NCBI RefSeq assembly: GCF_020184175.1
Contig: NC_065532.1
Location: 18,538,001-18,602,000 of the forward strand
Reading direction: 5' to 3'
Origin: Aphis gossypii
Taxonomy: Eukaryota > Arthropoda > Insecta > Hemiptera > Aphididae
DNA length: 64,000 nucleotides
Part shown: piece by piece, positions 36,465-48,522 of the stretch
Layout: every line of letters begins with the position of its first letter
Numbering within the stretch: position 1 is the first letter of the stretch
Notes under the pieces: model-generated
Seen by the model: only the letters and a program-made list of their open reading frames with translations
Told to the model about the DNA's origin: nothing
Database searches by the model: none
Position numbers and translations under genes: made by a program

Positions 36465-37080
36465 TCAGTGGTTCACAGTATATCTGCTGCACAACACGCC
36501 GGCGGCGACTGAAGCACGCGCGGACGCGCACAATCCATGGAGCTTGTGCACACACGCGACGATGTCGGCGGCATGTCCATTCATATTATTTCCTATGAAG
36601 GTAGATAATTTTGTGATCGACCGTGTACAACTGTTGCCCGCGCGAATGAACAAATTAATTTTGTTTTTGGCGGCAATATTATCGACGACCAGTGAATGAA
36701 TGTGGCGAACCGTTTACAACGAGTAGCGCAAAATTCGGCGATATTCACTACGTTGCCAGCTGCTGCTGCATACCTCGGTTAATATGATTATGTTATTTTT
36801 AATGGTGGTTGCGCGTTTGTTGTGACCGATTCCGTTCATAGCAACGGGCGAGAAGCGCCGTAGTCATAGACACCCCACAATGTGCGTAAACGCCTTTTTC
36901 CGTCAACAATATTCGTACGATCAACTCCGACACAATATTGCATTTTCTGTGTTCGATTCGTACATAATATAGGTATGTACACAAAGTTAACTACAGATTA
37001 CAGAACAAAACAAAAGTGGTGGAAAAAAGTTTTTATTACTCACAAGTCACTGCAACTCTTAAAATAGACCAGTTTTATTA
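36465..37080 (+). promoter_or_regulatory. CpG-richer block, candidate promoter/5' exon of the RFX-zinc-finger gene
   Basis: About 36480-36960 is locally rich in CG dinucleotides (cgccggcggcgactgaagca, cgcgacgatgtcggcggcat) in an AT-rich surround. It lies about 1.2 kb before the first coding exon at 38193, which has an in-frame stop upstream of its ATG and no obvious promoter of its own. A non-coding first exon here, with a donor such as ttag|gtaatt near 37089, is plausible but unproven. Confidence 0.35.
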
Positions 37081-38192
37081 TTACATTAGGTAATTATAAT
37101 TTAGTTCAGATACATATATTATAAAGTAGGTATCGTATGTATATTATAGAAATTATTATACCAAATTTTTAATACCTATAATAATAAATAGGTACTTAGT
37201 ACTTACATACATAAAATTATAAGATTTAGTTTTTAATTTATTTAAAATGTGCATTTTATTTTGGTTAGTAAAGTTATTTAAAATAAAAACACCTATTTTT
37301 TAATATTTAAGTTAATGTTTTGAATAATTTGGTATAGTACTATTGTGTATAGTGTATAATAATAATATGTACCTTACCTTCTTATATTCTATGTATAATA
37401 AGTTCCTAACTAATTATTATTACAATACATTTTTAATTATTTTTATTTTTTGGTTATGAATGTAAACAATCTTTTTTAAAAAATCTTACTTTTAATAGAA
37501 ATGAAGTCTATTAAAATTGTTTAATATTCGTGTCTTTTGGCTGGGGTCTATCTATAAATCATAAGAATGTTTTGTTATATTATGATGACATAATTTAAAT
37601 ATGATAAAAAAAAACCACATAAATAATGTATGTATAATCATAATTCAAATTTTGTTGTACTTGATATTTGTTGCTATGGTTACATCATTTGTTTTTATGA
37701 TGAACATGTCAATAATTATAATTAATTCCTTGCAATTTAAAAGTCATATTTATGATTCAATGTCTTTCACAAGAAGGGAAATTCTTTAGAATTTGTTAAG
37801 TGGTCTCTAATTTCTATCTGAAATTTTAATGAAATATATTTTATTAGTTTTATTTAATTACAAATTTATATTATTTGTTTATAAAATGACACACACATAA
37901 TATATATAATTATAATTTAACTAAATATTTTAAACAATAATACATACTTACTTATTTTCTTAAAAAAAAAAAATAATGGCAAACTATAAATTTATTGAAT
38001 AATAAAAAAAAATTGATCTTATAAACTCACATTTAGGTATAAAATCTATTTATGATTTTAAATTGATTACAGAAAAATGTTTTGTTTAGTTTTTAATGAA
38101 TATTAATTTAATTTTTTTTCATATGTGTGTTTATTTTGTTAGTAGTTTCTTACTACTAGCTTAATTTATATTATTAATCAATTAAAAAAATT
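37081..38192. other. AT-rich stretch before the RFX-zinc-finger coding start
   Basis: No independent gene was recognised; it is probably 5' UTR intron. The in-frame TAA at 38175-38177 bounds the first coding exon upstream. Confidence 0.35.
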
Positions 38193-41100
38193 ATGAAATT
38201 AAATATGAGTTTAGATAATTCCATGGCGATTTCAATAAAAAGTAGAATCAAATTAGAAGGATCAGACGTTACTAGCTCTCAAATTAATGCTACAACTGTT
38301 GTATCAACTGGCGAAATTGATCAAACTCTTGTTGTACAACCAGTGCAACAAACATCCGTGGCGCATACATATATTGATCAGGTAATTTATTAATTTGTAT
38401 AGCTTTATATGCACCTATTATAAAAATTTAAATTGTTATGTTTTCAGAATATCAATAATAGACAACTTGAAAATGTTATACCATGTGAAATTAGTCCAGT
38501 TCATGATGATGTTTCTGACAAACTAATGGATGATGATGAACATTGCCTAGAACATAAAGATACCACAGTTATTGTCAACAATGACCATTATGTTGTAGGT
38601 TAGTTCAACATCCATTATTATATTACTATTATTTAAGAAATAATGGAGAATATATATTTTTTTTGTATAATAAATGTAGTTCTTTTCAAATAAAATTAAA
38701 ATTTTTATTTTATTCTTGTACAATGTTCTCCATTTTTCATATAAAATTAAATGCTTACAATTTAGAAGAGACTCAAGGAAGATATTATATTTCCTTTACT
38801 CCAATTTCAACATTGGGTAAGACTTAAAGAAATATTTGTTTCAAATTGTGTTAAGTTTACATTTTTTAGTTTGTATTCTCTTGATTTTATTCTATTTCAT
38901 ATAAAGTATCTAGTGTAGTACTTTATATTTTACTTAAATAAGGCCAATAATACTGGTATAAACATTTTCACTGAAGATTAGCCTTGTCATCTTATATAAT
39001 ATTTATATTTATTTGTTTTTTTTTTTTTTTTATGTTAAATATTAAATAATTTAATTGTATTAAGAGTCCTGATATGTGGTTCCTTTATTTATTTAAGCTT
39101 AATTTCTTAAAACTATTTAGTAAAACACATATAACATTAATTTATTATTTATTAACTATACTTTAAATATCTAATTGTTTGTTTTCTGTTTAGTTCCCAA
39201 AGTAGAGCCTATTGATTTTGATGATGTTGGCCATTCTACTTATGATGTACATTATACTGAAGGAACTGATGAACAAGCATTTTTAAAAAATGAACAAATG
39301 TAAATTTCATATTATCAATTTGAATATAAATATCATATACATTTTGTACTTATTTTATTAACACATAAATATATTCATTTTATTTTCAGGGCCTACCCAA
39401 TTTATACTATGGGCGAGAGTAGAGCAATGTACCAAACTGATCAAACTCATTATTACACTCCAAGCACAAATTCTTATTCACAAGTAACTAATTTTTTTGA
39501 TTTATTTTTGCTATTATATTTTCAATTATGATCTTAAGTTTCTGAATCATTCTATATTATTAATTATAATTGCATTAATGCATTACTATAATAATAATAT
39601 ATTTGAATTATAATAATATGTTCAAAATGTTATAGGTTACAAACACCTTAGAACAACCAACATGTCATGCAAAAAATATAAGTAATAGAACCTACATTAT
39701 ACAACAGAATGTCGACAATTATCATACTATTATCTCTACTGCTCAAAAAGACTGCACATATTCTACTATATATTCGGTATTATAGTTTTTATAATGATGT
39801 TCCTTAAAAGACTATCGAAGGGGAAAAAAAATAATTATTATGAAATATTATACAACGATAAAAAATATGAATTCTAGTAAAAATAATTATTCATTATTTT
39901 GCTTTATTTAGTTGTTGTTGCTGTCTTAAAATGACTCTTGATATTACAGATCCCATTGCTTGACCACCTATCTATTTCAATACATACATTTCCTAGACGC
40001 ATCATTATTCATTTATTTTATTTTAACTTAAAATACTCAAAATAAAAAGTAGTTTTCATATTACAAAAGCTTAGATATTTTCCTACAACATGATACAATG
40101 TTGTTATCAACTATTGAAATAATACATATTAAAGGTAGAAAACATTTAATTTATACATATTTTCATTTATTAGTATTTTACAATTTTATCTATCACCAGT
40201 CGGTCGTGTTTAATAATAAATAATAATTACCTTTTTCCAATGTTTTGACTGTCTTATTTATTTATTGTAAATTATACTATTAAACGAAAAGATGTATTAA
40301 TTATAGATTAAATGTTTTCTACCTTTATTCTTTAATAATATGCATTTTTCCAATAAGACGATGGTATCAAGTTGTAGGAAAATATCTAAGCTTTTGTAAT
40401 ATGAAAACTACTTTTCACATTGAGTATTTTAAGTTAAAATATCTATAAATCAATAAAGACTCATCCAAGAAAAGTGTGTACTAGATGGTGGCCAACCAAT
40501 GAAATCTGTGACATTATGTGTAATTTTAAAATAATAATAACGATCAAATGGAGTAACGAATAATATTTTTAATGGTATCTAATTTTTAACTATACTTGGT
40601 ACTAATGATTTAGCTTTTATCTATTTTTTTTTATTGGACACTCCTTTAATGTATTTTTTTTCTATACACAGTCTAAATGTTTATAAATTATTGTATTTTA
40701 CTTAATATTATAATTTATGTTTATTTATACTTTACTTTTATTTTTAGGATGTTTCATATCATAAAGTTAACACTATAGATTCTGGCCTAACTAACACAAA
40801 TATAGATCAATTGAATGGTATCAAATTAAATATAGAACAAAACTCCAGTCTTACTCACACAAATAAAATTTCTCCTGCAACTGTAAGCATTTGATAGATT
40901 TTATTTGGAATAATAAATAACTCAATAATATATTATTATGAAGGTCAACTGGCTGATAGAAAATTATGAAATGGCTGAAGGAGTGTCCTTGCTTCGATCA
41001 ACAATATATAATCATTATTTAACACATTGCTCAGAAACTAAAATTGATCCTGTGAACGGACCATCATTTGGTAAAATTATTCGATCTGTGTTTACAGGAT

Positions 41101-44100
41101 TACGTACAAGACGTCTTGGAACTCGGTATAGTACTAATTTCTTACTGTATAAGTGATGTGACTACATTGTGTAATTCATTTAATTAACATTTTTTTTTTG
41201 TTTTTAGAGGAAATTCCAAGTATCATTATTGTGGTATTAAAATCAAAACTAGTTCATTATTAAATGACTTTAAAGAAGAAGAAAACCTACCTAGCCAAAC
41301 AAATCAAAAGAGTAGCTTAAAAAATATTAAGTTTATTAAAACAGAAGAGCAAAATTGCAATCAACTCATTACCAATAGTTCAGGTTCTGCTAATTGTTCT
41401 CAAAACAATATTTCATCTTCTCTTCAAGCACAAGATCAAGAATATTTAGGTGATGGTGCTAATGCTGTACCAGAATTTCCTGATATTATAATGAATGAAA
41501 TAGAATTAGATGATAATTGTACTTTAGAAGATGTAAATACATTCAAAAATTTGTACCGTGAACATTATGAAGTACTAAATTGTTTTTAAATTGAAACTTA
41601 TTTATTTTTATTTAAATAATATTACCTTTATAGGCGTTTTTAAGTGCCATATTGAATTTAGAGTTTGGTACTGTTGAGTTAATTTGGCGTAAATTTTGGC
41701 GCTGTCAAGATATTAATATCGATGAATGTGAAGAAAAAGAAAGTTTATGTAAAGAAAAATTATATTCATTGTCAAAGTGCAAAACATTACAACTATTTGT
41801 GAAAACTGCTGACTTTCTATTTTATCAAAACTTGGTAAAAGTTTTAATTCCAGATGTTCTTCGGCCTGTTCCTAGTATGTTTATCTTATATGTTTGTATT
41901 TAAGATAAAACTATTAACAAATTATGTATAGGAACATTAACACAAGCCATTAGACATTTTTCCAAAGGCTTGGAGTCATGGCTTATTTCCGCAATGCAAG
42001 GATGCCCTGAAGAAATGATTTCAATAAAAGTTATTTTTTATAAAACATTTTTATTCAAGTATTCAATCATTTATTGTTATTACTATAATATATATAATTT
42101 TAGGTGACTGCTGTTAGAACCTTTGCACAAACATTGCGTAGATACACCACTGTGAGAGCTGTGCTTCAAAATTATACCCAAATAAATGAAATGCTTACTG
42201 ATTTAAATCATGTGGACTTTCGTAATATACAAGAACAAGTAAGAGATTATGATATTTTTGTATTTTTAAATTTTTTTAAAATATCGACAGTTTGATTATA
42301 AAAATCCTTTCTTTTTTGGGTATGCCTATGTGATTTTTCATTTTGTTTCATTAATATACTACAATGATCATGAACGTTTTTATTCACACTAGGTTCAACT
42401 AATATACAATTTGGGAAGTGAAAATGATTCAGTTCATACAAAGAAGAGAGTATATACTAAAATAGATGAGTGCTCTGAAATGCTATCAGTTTTTAATGAA
42501 TTCTCTAAAAGAAAAAAAACTCACAATTGTTAGTATCTTACTAATTTGTATGGATAATGTGAATTGATTACATTTGATTTTTAGATTCAGCTACTACTTC
42601 CATAGATACAGAATGTTTTAATGACTTGTAAGTATTTGTATTAATAAAAATAATGTTTGTATGTGTAAACTATCAATAGCCAAGTCTATCGCATTCAGTG
42701 TTCTGAATTTTGATAGATTAAAATGGTATAGAGGTATATGTATACCTTAAAGTTAATTATTTTCATTTTTAATTTTAAAAAGAGGCTCATGAAAAGTATT
42801 TTTTTTTTATTGGGTTACTATTAGTTTTTTCAGAAAATATAATAGTTACTATAATAATTGGTTATAGTTTTAAACCTGTATTTTATTTATAATTGGGAAA
42901 AATCAGTCAGATAATTGGGTTATAAATTACAATTGAATTATCAAATAATTGTAAATAACCCAACAAAACTTTTACTCTTTATAGCTAAGGTAATAAAATT
43001 ATTCTAGATGTGTTTATTTGTTATGTAAATAATATATCTATAAATATTAAAACAAAATTCATAGCCTTGTTTTTTAACTTTTGTGGATTGTTACCCATAT
43101 AGTAGTTCACAATATTCACATATGAATTTTATTTTAGTTCAAAGTATTTCATTAAATATATAGTATAATTACTATTGGTTGAAGAAAATATAAATAAATC
43201 TTCTCATCATGTATTGCAATGGAATATTTTAATAAAAAAAAATATTTTATAATTTGTTATTTAAATCAAAATCAAAAGGCAATGTTCATATGTCTGTAGC
43301 TTATTGATCAAAAACTACTTGACCAATTTTAATAACAATTTTAGAAATTGTTCTTCTTGAGATAAAAACAATTTAGGGAGTAGTTAAATCATATCCAAAA
43401 ATATATAAATCCAAAATAAACGTATCTATCTTAATCATATTGTAATTGCAAACACAGCTGCCTGTGAAGTGAGATACACAATAACTGAGATGGCAAATAT
43501 AGTGTTTTATTTTATGTTTATTCATTTTTTTTTGAACAAAGTCTATTGTATATCTAGCTTAAAAACAAATTGTTTTTTATTTGGTTTTAAATGTTTTTAC
43601 ACATTTGAGTTGTAATAAATGTATATTATTTTATTTTATTGTTTAATAAATAACTCATTTTGTTGTAGATTAAAAAATCCATCAAAAGAAACCAAGAACA
43701 ATATATCTAAGGTAGATAATATGTTTATCTTTTTTTATTTTGTAATTTATTTGAATTTTAAAAATATTTGTATTTTTTTATTGCTGATAGAGATAAACTG
43801 AAAACTCTTGCCAATCCTGTATAAAACAAATTTGCTTACATTTAGCTATAAATTCTTGAACAATTTTTTTTTAGATAGAAATAAAAGAAGAAACTCAGTT
43901 ATGGGAAGATAAATCTGAACAAAAACATCCTATTAAAATAGAATACTTGAAAGAAGATATATCTGAAGATCATACACAAGATATATATAATGGTAAAATA
44001 TGCATCTTACAAGTGTCATTTCTGAAAAATGTTTTCAATTTAATTCTTTTATATATTAGCTTAACAATAGTGCTGTAAGGTAATCAGTTGTTTTACACAT

Positions 44101-46067
44101 TTTCTAATTTTGTATTATACCTACCTAGTAAAATATTTATGATTATATATTACAGTCTCACTACAAAATGTAGTTTAGTTTAAAATTTAAAAATTAAATA
44201 ATTTATACTAAATGACCTCACTAGTCTGACTTATAAAAAACCACTAACCAGGAGTTGTTGAAATGAGAAGAAAGTTTATTGGATTATTTTTTTTTTCATT
44301 TATAGCAGAAACAGCCATTGGAGATTACAGAAACTGTACAGGAGTGGGCTTAAAACTAAAATAGTTGATAAATTTATTATTGTTTTATATTTCTTGGTAG
44401 GACTGGTAGGTATTGGTCATTTTGTTAAATTTGAATAGCCTGATTGTTGCAGAACATTGAACAACAAATTATTTGTTTAATTAAAATGATATATTATGCT
44501 TTTAGTATTATTTTATCTCATATATTATATATTTCCAAATTATATGTTGTATGTTGTACAGTGTAGGTCAAATCTAATTCACAAATTATAATTCTCGTAT
44601 ATAAGGTTAGACCTCTGTTATTGTCAATGTCTTTTTATTTACCTGAATTATACTTATATTTTGTATTTCTAATAGTATATATCATACATTTTATAAATCT
44701 TTTTTAAGAGAAAATTCAAAAGACTCGTGATTAATAATGAAGTACTTATGTCTTATAGATATTAATTTTAAAATATTTCATTTCTAGCACAAATAATTAT
44801 ATTGTACTGTATTTAAATGTTGTATTTTATAAAACTATTTTTTTGTTATTAAATAGATACTGCAATGATTGACACTTCTTATAATCCAAGCATTTCGAAT
44901 GAGGAGTATCCTGAATTGTAAGTATGAAAATTGAATAAAATGTGATAATGTAAATATAAACAAAATGCACATTCTGTGTGAATGCCAAACACAATTGTAT
45001 TGCATTGTTATAAAATTATTAATTCTGTTCTTTTGTAGATCTCATAAATTATCAAAAAAAGAAAATGATGAACACAAAATAATAATTAAGGTTTGTATAC
45101 ATTTTTTAGTATTTTACCATCATTATTTATTATTATAGTGATATTCATTAAATTGTATAACATGCTAAACCTAGATCATTATGCATGTTTCTATTAAAAC
45201 TTAAACCACTATCTAAAACAAATTTTTTTTTAATAACATGAAGGTTTTTGATCAGACATGATTCAAGGGATTCAAGTTCAAATCAAAATAATACTAATTT
45301 ACTACTCGTAATTTTGTTTTTTAAATATTTATCAAAATAATAGATTTGTAGTATGATACATTTTTATTACTATAGTTTAAGGCATCAAGTTAATATAGTT
45401 TAGTCATGCAATTCTTTATTTTAGATTTTAAATTTGATTGTTTCATTTAGGTATGTTATTTGAGTAGATATTGAATATGTATAATTCTGAATTTATATAT
45501 ATATTTTTTTTAATTAATATTTCATAGGCGGAAATAATGTCACCGAAAAACTCAAATAAACTTAAACAACACTCGACTGATAAAGAATTTTCGGAAAATG
45601 ATTCGCCTCAATCAGTAGACATGGATAAGGAGGCATATTATGATAGTAATGGTCGTTTTGGCGATGACAGTGGAGATTTTGAATTTTTCGCTGCTCAGAA
45701 CGATTACAAGTATCCCACTTTGGCTGATACAGGTTTATTTTCTTGTCAATTTTGCGATAAAGAATTTACAAACGCCAATAGCTTGTCCAGACACGAAAAT
45801 GTTCACACTGGAAAAACTCCTATCGAGTGTGACGTCTGTTTCAAAACGTTTATCAGCAAATCTACATTGTGTATACATAAAAGATCGCATACTGGGGAGA
45901 AACCATATGCATGCAACATTTGTGGGCGATCATTTACGCAAAAATCACATTTGGTTTTACATTATAGAACACACACAGGCGAAAAACCATACGAGTGTGG
46001 CTTGTGTGAAAAAAAGTTCTCATCAACCAGTGGTCGAGCTGAACATACACGCAGACGTCACCCATAG
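38193..46067 (+). CDS. RFX-family transcription factor fused to four C2H2 zinc fingers
   Basis: Nineteen exons join in phase to 959 codons: 38193-38381, 38448-38598, 38766-38816, 39194-39299, 39390-39483, 39636-39776, 40748-40882, 40944-41125, 41208-41571, 41634-41874, 41932-42029, 42104-42238, 42393-42528, 42585-42627, 43669-43711, 43875-43992, 44857-44917, 45039-45090, 45528-46067. Residues about 287-364 are an RFX winged-helix DNA-binding domain (SPATVNWLIENYEMAEGVSL, SFGKIIRSVFTGLRTRRLGT, GNSKYHY), which recognises X-boxes. Residues 472-629 match the following RFX core (AFLSAILNLEFG, LIPDVLRPV, LTQAIRHFSKGLESWL, VDFRNIQEQ). The usual dimerisation region after QEQ is missing. Residues about 675-780 are short exons of zinc-finger-gene type, and 853-958 are four C2H2 fingers with TGEKP linkers. 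SUMO-type sites: IKLE, IKTE, IKEE, IKIE. Two adjacent genes are the main alternative. Confidence 0.85.
39910..40545. repeat. Long inverted repeat (foldback element) in RFX-zinc-finger intron 6
   Basis: Left arm 40021-40098 (aacttaaaatactcaaaata ... cctacaacatgataca) pairs almost perfectly with 40361-40440. Weaker pairing extends outward (cagatcccattgcttgacca with its inverted match near 40485-40510) and inward (taaaggtagaaaacatttaa with 40309-40330). The arms total about 200 bp or more with a loop near 40165-40300. There is no coding content. The pre-mRNA could form a long hairpin. Confidence 0.75.
43290..43470 (+). repeat. Possible divergent interspersed repeat in intron 14
   Basis: Sequence such as gatcaaaaactacttgacca(a)ttttaataacaattttag resembles the block at 17395-17560 and common insect repeats with 'ctccgaaactactggaccaa'. 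It has no sharp ends. Intron 14 of the RFX-zinc-finger gene (42628-43668) is otherwise featureless. Confidence 0.2.
44306..44364 (+). other. Candidate alternative terminal exon of the RFX-zinc-finger gene
   Basis: A good acceptor (ttttttttcatttatag) ends at 44305. In the phase left by the exon ending at 43992, the next codons read AETAIGDYRNCTGVGLKLK and then TAG at 44362-44364. Using this exon would end the protein before the zinc fingers, giving a finger-less RFX isoform. The short frame could be chance; no polyadenylation signal was checked beyond inspection. Confidence 0.35.
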
Positions 46068-47267
46068 GTTGAATTGCAATATTCGTTAATGATGTCTTTG
46101 GGAATATTCGCTTCTCCAAATGAAACATACTTTATTTAAATTGTAAGGAACGTATTAAAAAGCAATTTCAAGTACCTATTTCATAACTGAAAATTAAAAA
46201 TGCATAATCTTTCTTATTATAATAATTTATTGTATTATTGTTAAATGTTAATGTTTTAATTTTAATGTTCTTATATTATAAACAATTAAAAATAGTTTTC
46301 TTGAATATACTTATTGTTTTTTAAATACAATTAAAAGAGAATACTTATACCCATACAGTCCATAGATGTAAACCATCTCGATAAGTCGCATTAGGATCGA
46401 AAACCCAATAAACTAGGAGCAAACGATATAATCACTATACCTAAGTTACGTTGCGGTCGTCGTAAACGCGACGTCCGTAAAAGCTTTTATGAATTCTTTT
46501 GCAGATTACGTCGAACAACAACAAAAGTTCTCATTGTTGTGACGATCGTTCTGAAAATTGAATACAACATTGTTATATCGTTGGTGTCATTCTGTCATCC
46601 GTACGGCCGTACCAGAAAAACGAAAGACGTACATCGAAGTTATCTTATACGAAAAATAAACGTATAGCTACACGTACATTATACTAATGATGATACATAG
46701 GCACCGATATTCTAGGCTATAAGATATTTCTTAATATAAAAGTAGATTGTATGCGTTGTAATTATTATTGGGCTACAGTAGGGTAGAAACGACGGAATAA
46801 CATTACACCAAGACTGATAATGAAAACTTAACTAATATTTGAAGAGTTAAAATAGTTATATGAATGTATATTGGCGTTTGTTCGACGTCCTGGTACCTAT
46901 TAGTTTAAATTGAGTGAATAACAATTAGGAATATGTAATTTATAGGTATTATATGAATTATAAAATTATAAAAGCAATTCATAGTTTTGGCAAAAATTAG
47001 TTCATTCTATGATTTCCATAGTATTGTCCAAGTTCCTAATTGTAAAATAAAAATATAATGTTCGTATAACACAATATCTATCTATTACGAGTTCACCAGT
47101 TTTGATGTTTTACGCACGCACATAACGCTCTATATTTTACCACGCTTACAACGGTGCAAAAATAAATTACCGGAAATCAATAGTTATTATGAATTAGTCA
47201 TAAAGTAAAAACAATTTCACTTGCTATTGAAAGTAAATAAATAAATAAGTTAAAATTTAAAAAAAAT
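46068..47267. other. 3' UTR of the RFX-zinc-finger gene and spacer
   Basis: The region after the TAG is AT-rich and probably transcribed as 3' UTR for 200-300 bp. The block 46430-46700 is slightly CpG-richer (ttgcggtcgtcgtaaacgcg) but holds no exon that could be recognised. Confidence 0.35.
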
Positions 47268-47349
47268 TGTTGGGTCATTTGCCTTATTGACTCGTTATTC
47301 GGTTAATGGTCGTGTTTCTGAGCGAGTCCAATAAGCGGAGTCAACTGTA
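47268..47349. repeat. Terminal fragment of a pogo/Tigger-like element
   Basis: The minus strand from 47349 reads TACAGTTGACTCCGCTTATT followed by GGACTCGCTCAG, the form of a pogo/Tigger terminus with TA at the border. An inner gactcg motif is repeated in the fragment. The other end was not located. Confidence 0.4.
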
Positions 47350-48522
47350 TAAAAACAGAATCATACTTATGCTTTAAAATCCGAACCCTATTTATCAACG
47401 TAGTATCAATTCACTACAGCGGATCATCACAAATGTTCTACTTACAGATAATTTTTTTTTATTATTTTATTAAATGCCGGTCTTATACTTTATGCAAAGT
47501 ATTTTAAGAGTAAAAAAAAAATATATATTAAAAAATAAGTTAGGGAAGCTTAGGTTAGTAGGTACTCTGCAGTCTGCGAGCGTGCTAACTTTCCCGGTTT
47601 CTAAATGTATTTTAGTACCATGTAACCAACGGGCTATAAACTAATTTAAAAAATTAAAACTATTATAATTTCATAGACACCAATCTAATTATAAATTACA
47701 CCTATAATTTTTATCACGGTGTCCGACTTTACCCGTCCCCCGTGCGCCTACACAATATGCTTTGAAAATTTTTTTATGTATGGATTGATTTCGAATAGAA
47801 CCGTTCTACAAAATTATTAATTATTTACAAAACCGTAGCATTAAAATATTAATATTGATGGCATAAGTGATCGACGGGCTATGAGGTGTTTCGAATTTAT
47901 GTTTAGAAAGCTAATTAGGTACCTACCCAAAAGTCGACACTTCATCAAGTCACAATTTATTGATCTGTAAGTCCTACGATCTTCGAGTCCGTGGCTTCGG
48001 AGTTCCAACAAGTTTGTGCTGATAAGCGTGTGTGATAACGAAGGGACGTAAACAAAATTAAATCGCCGCGCAGACCGCAGCAGCAGCTGTAGCCGTGTTA
48101 GTGTACGGTTACAATAATAATATAATGGCGTGTATGGTAGCGCACTTACAACCAGGGGTAGACTGATCCCTTGGCGGGAGGGCGAGAGAGAATGAGAGAT
48201 ATCGTTTTAATCTCTTTCTATGGTTATCTGCGCGATATCGAGAACGTCCTGGTGTCCCTGTTTTCGTATTTAATGTCATAATTGTATTTTACATTTGTTT
48301 GTTTTTTTTTTTTTTAAATTATTGTCGAGTTTTTTCGTGTCGTGGCTGGTTTTCGTGTTCCTTAGTTTGCGAAGATTCCAAATACCCGTGATGTGATACA
48401 GCCATAATGCACACCGTACCCGCTTAACAACGACTTTATCTGTGCGATTATCGTTTCGTTCGCCGTTCCGAAAAACGTACCTATCGAAATGTTAATGTAA
48501 TATTGCTTGTTCGACGACAGCC
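47350..48522 (+). promoter_or_regulatory. Spacer and likely promoter/5' UTR of the VWC membrane-protein gene
   Basis: The part from about 47940 to 48522 is richer in CG dinucleotides (aatcgccgcgcagaccgcag, cgttcgccgttccgaaaaac) than the flanks. It ends at the ATG of the next gene, so it probably holds its promoter and 5' UTR. No TATA box was identified. The earlier part is AT-rich with nothing recognised. Confidence 0.4.

Noticed and set aside
36465..36984. Short minus-strand open frames in the CpG-richer block
   Set aside because: No domain, no splice context; more simply explained as promoter or 5' UTR composition.
42890..42975. Short inverted repeat gggttataaattacaatt / aattgtaaataaccc
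   Set aside because: Only about 15 bp with mismatches in very AT-rich sequence; expected by chance.
45640..46128. Alternative frames over the four-finger exon
   Set aside because: The Cys2-His2 pattern and TGEKP linkers are in the 45528-46067 frame only.
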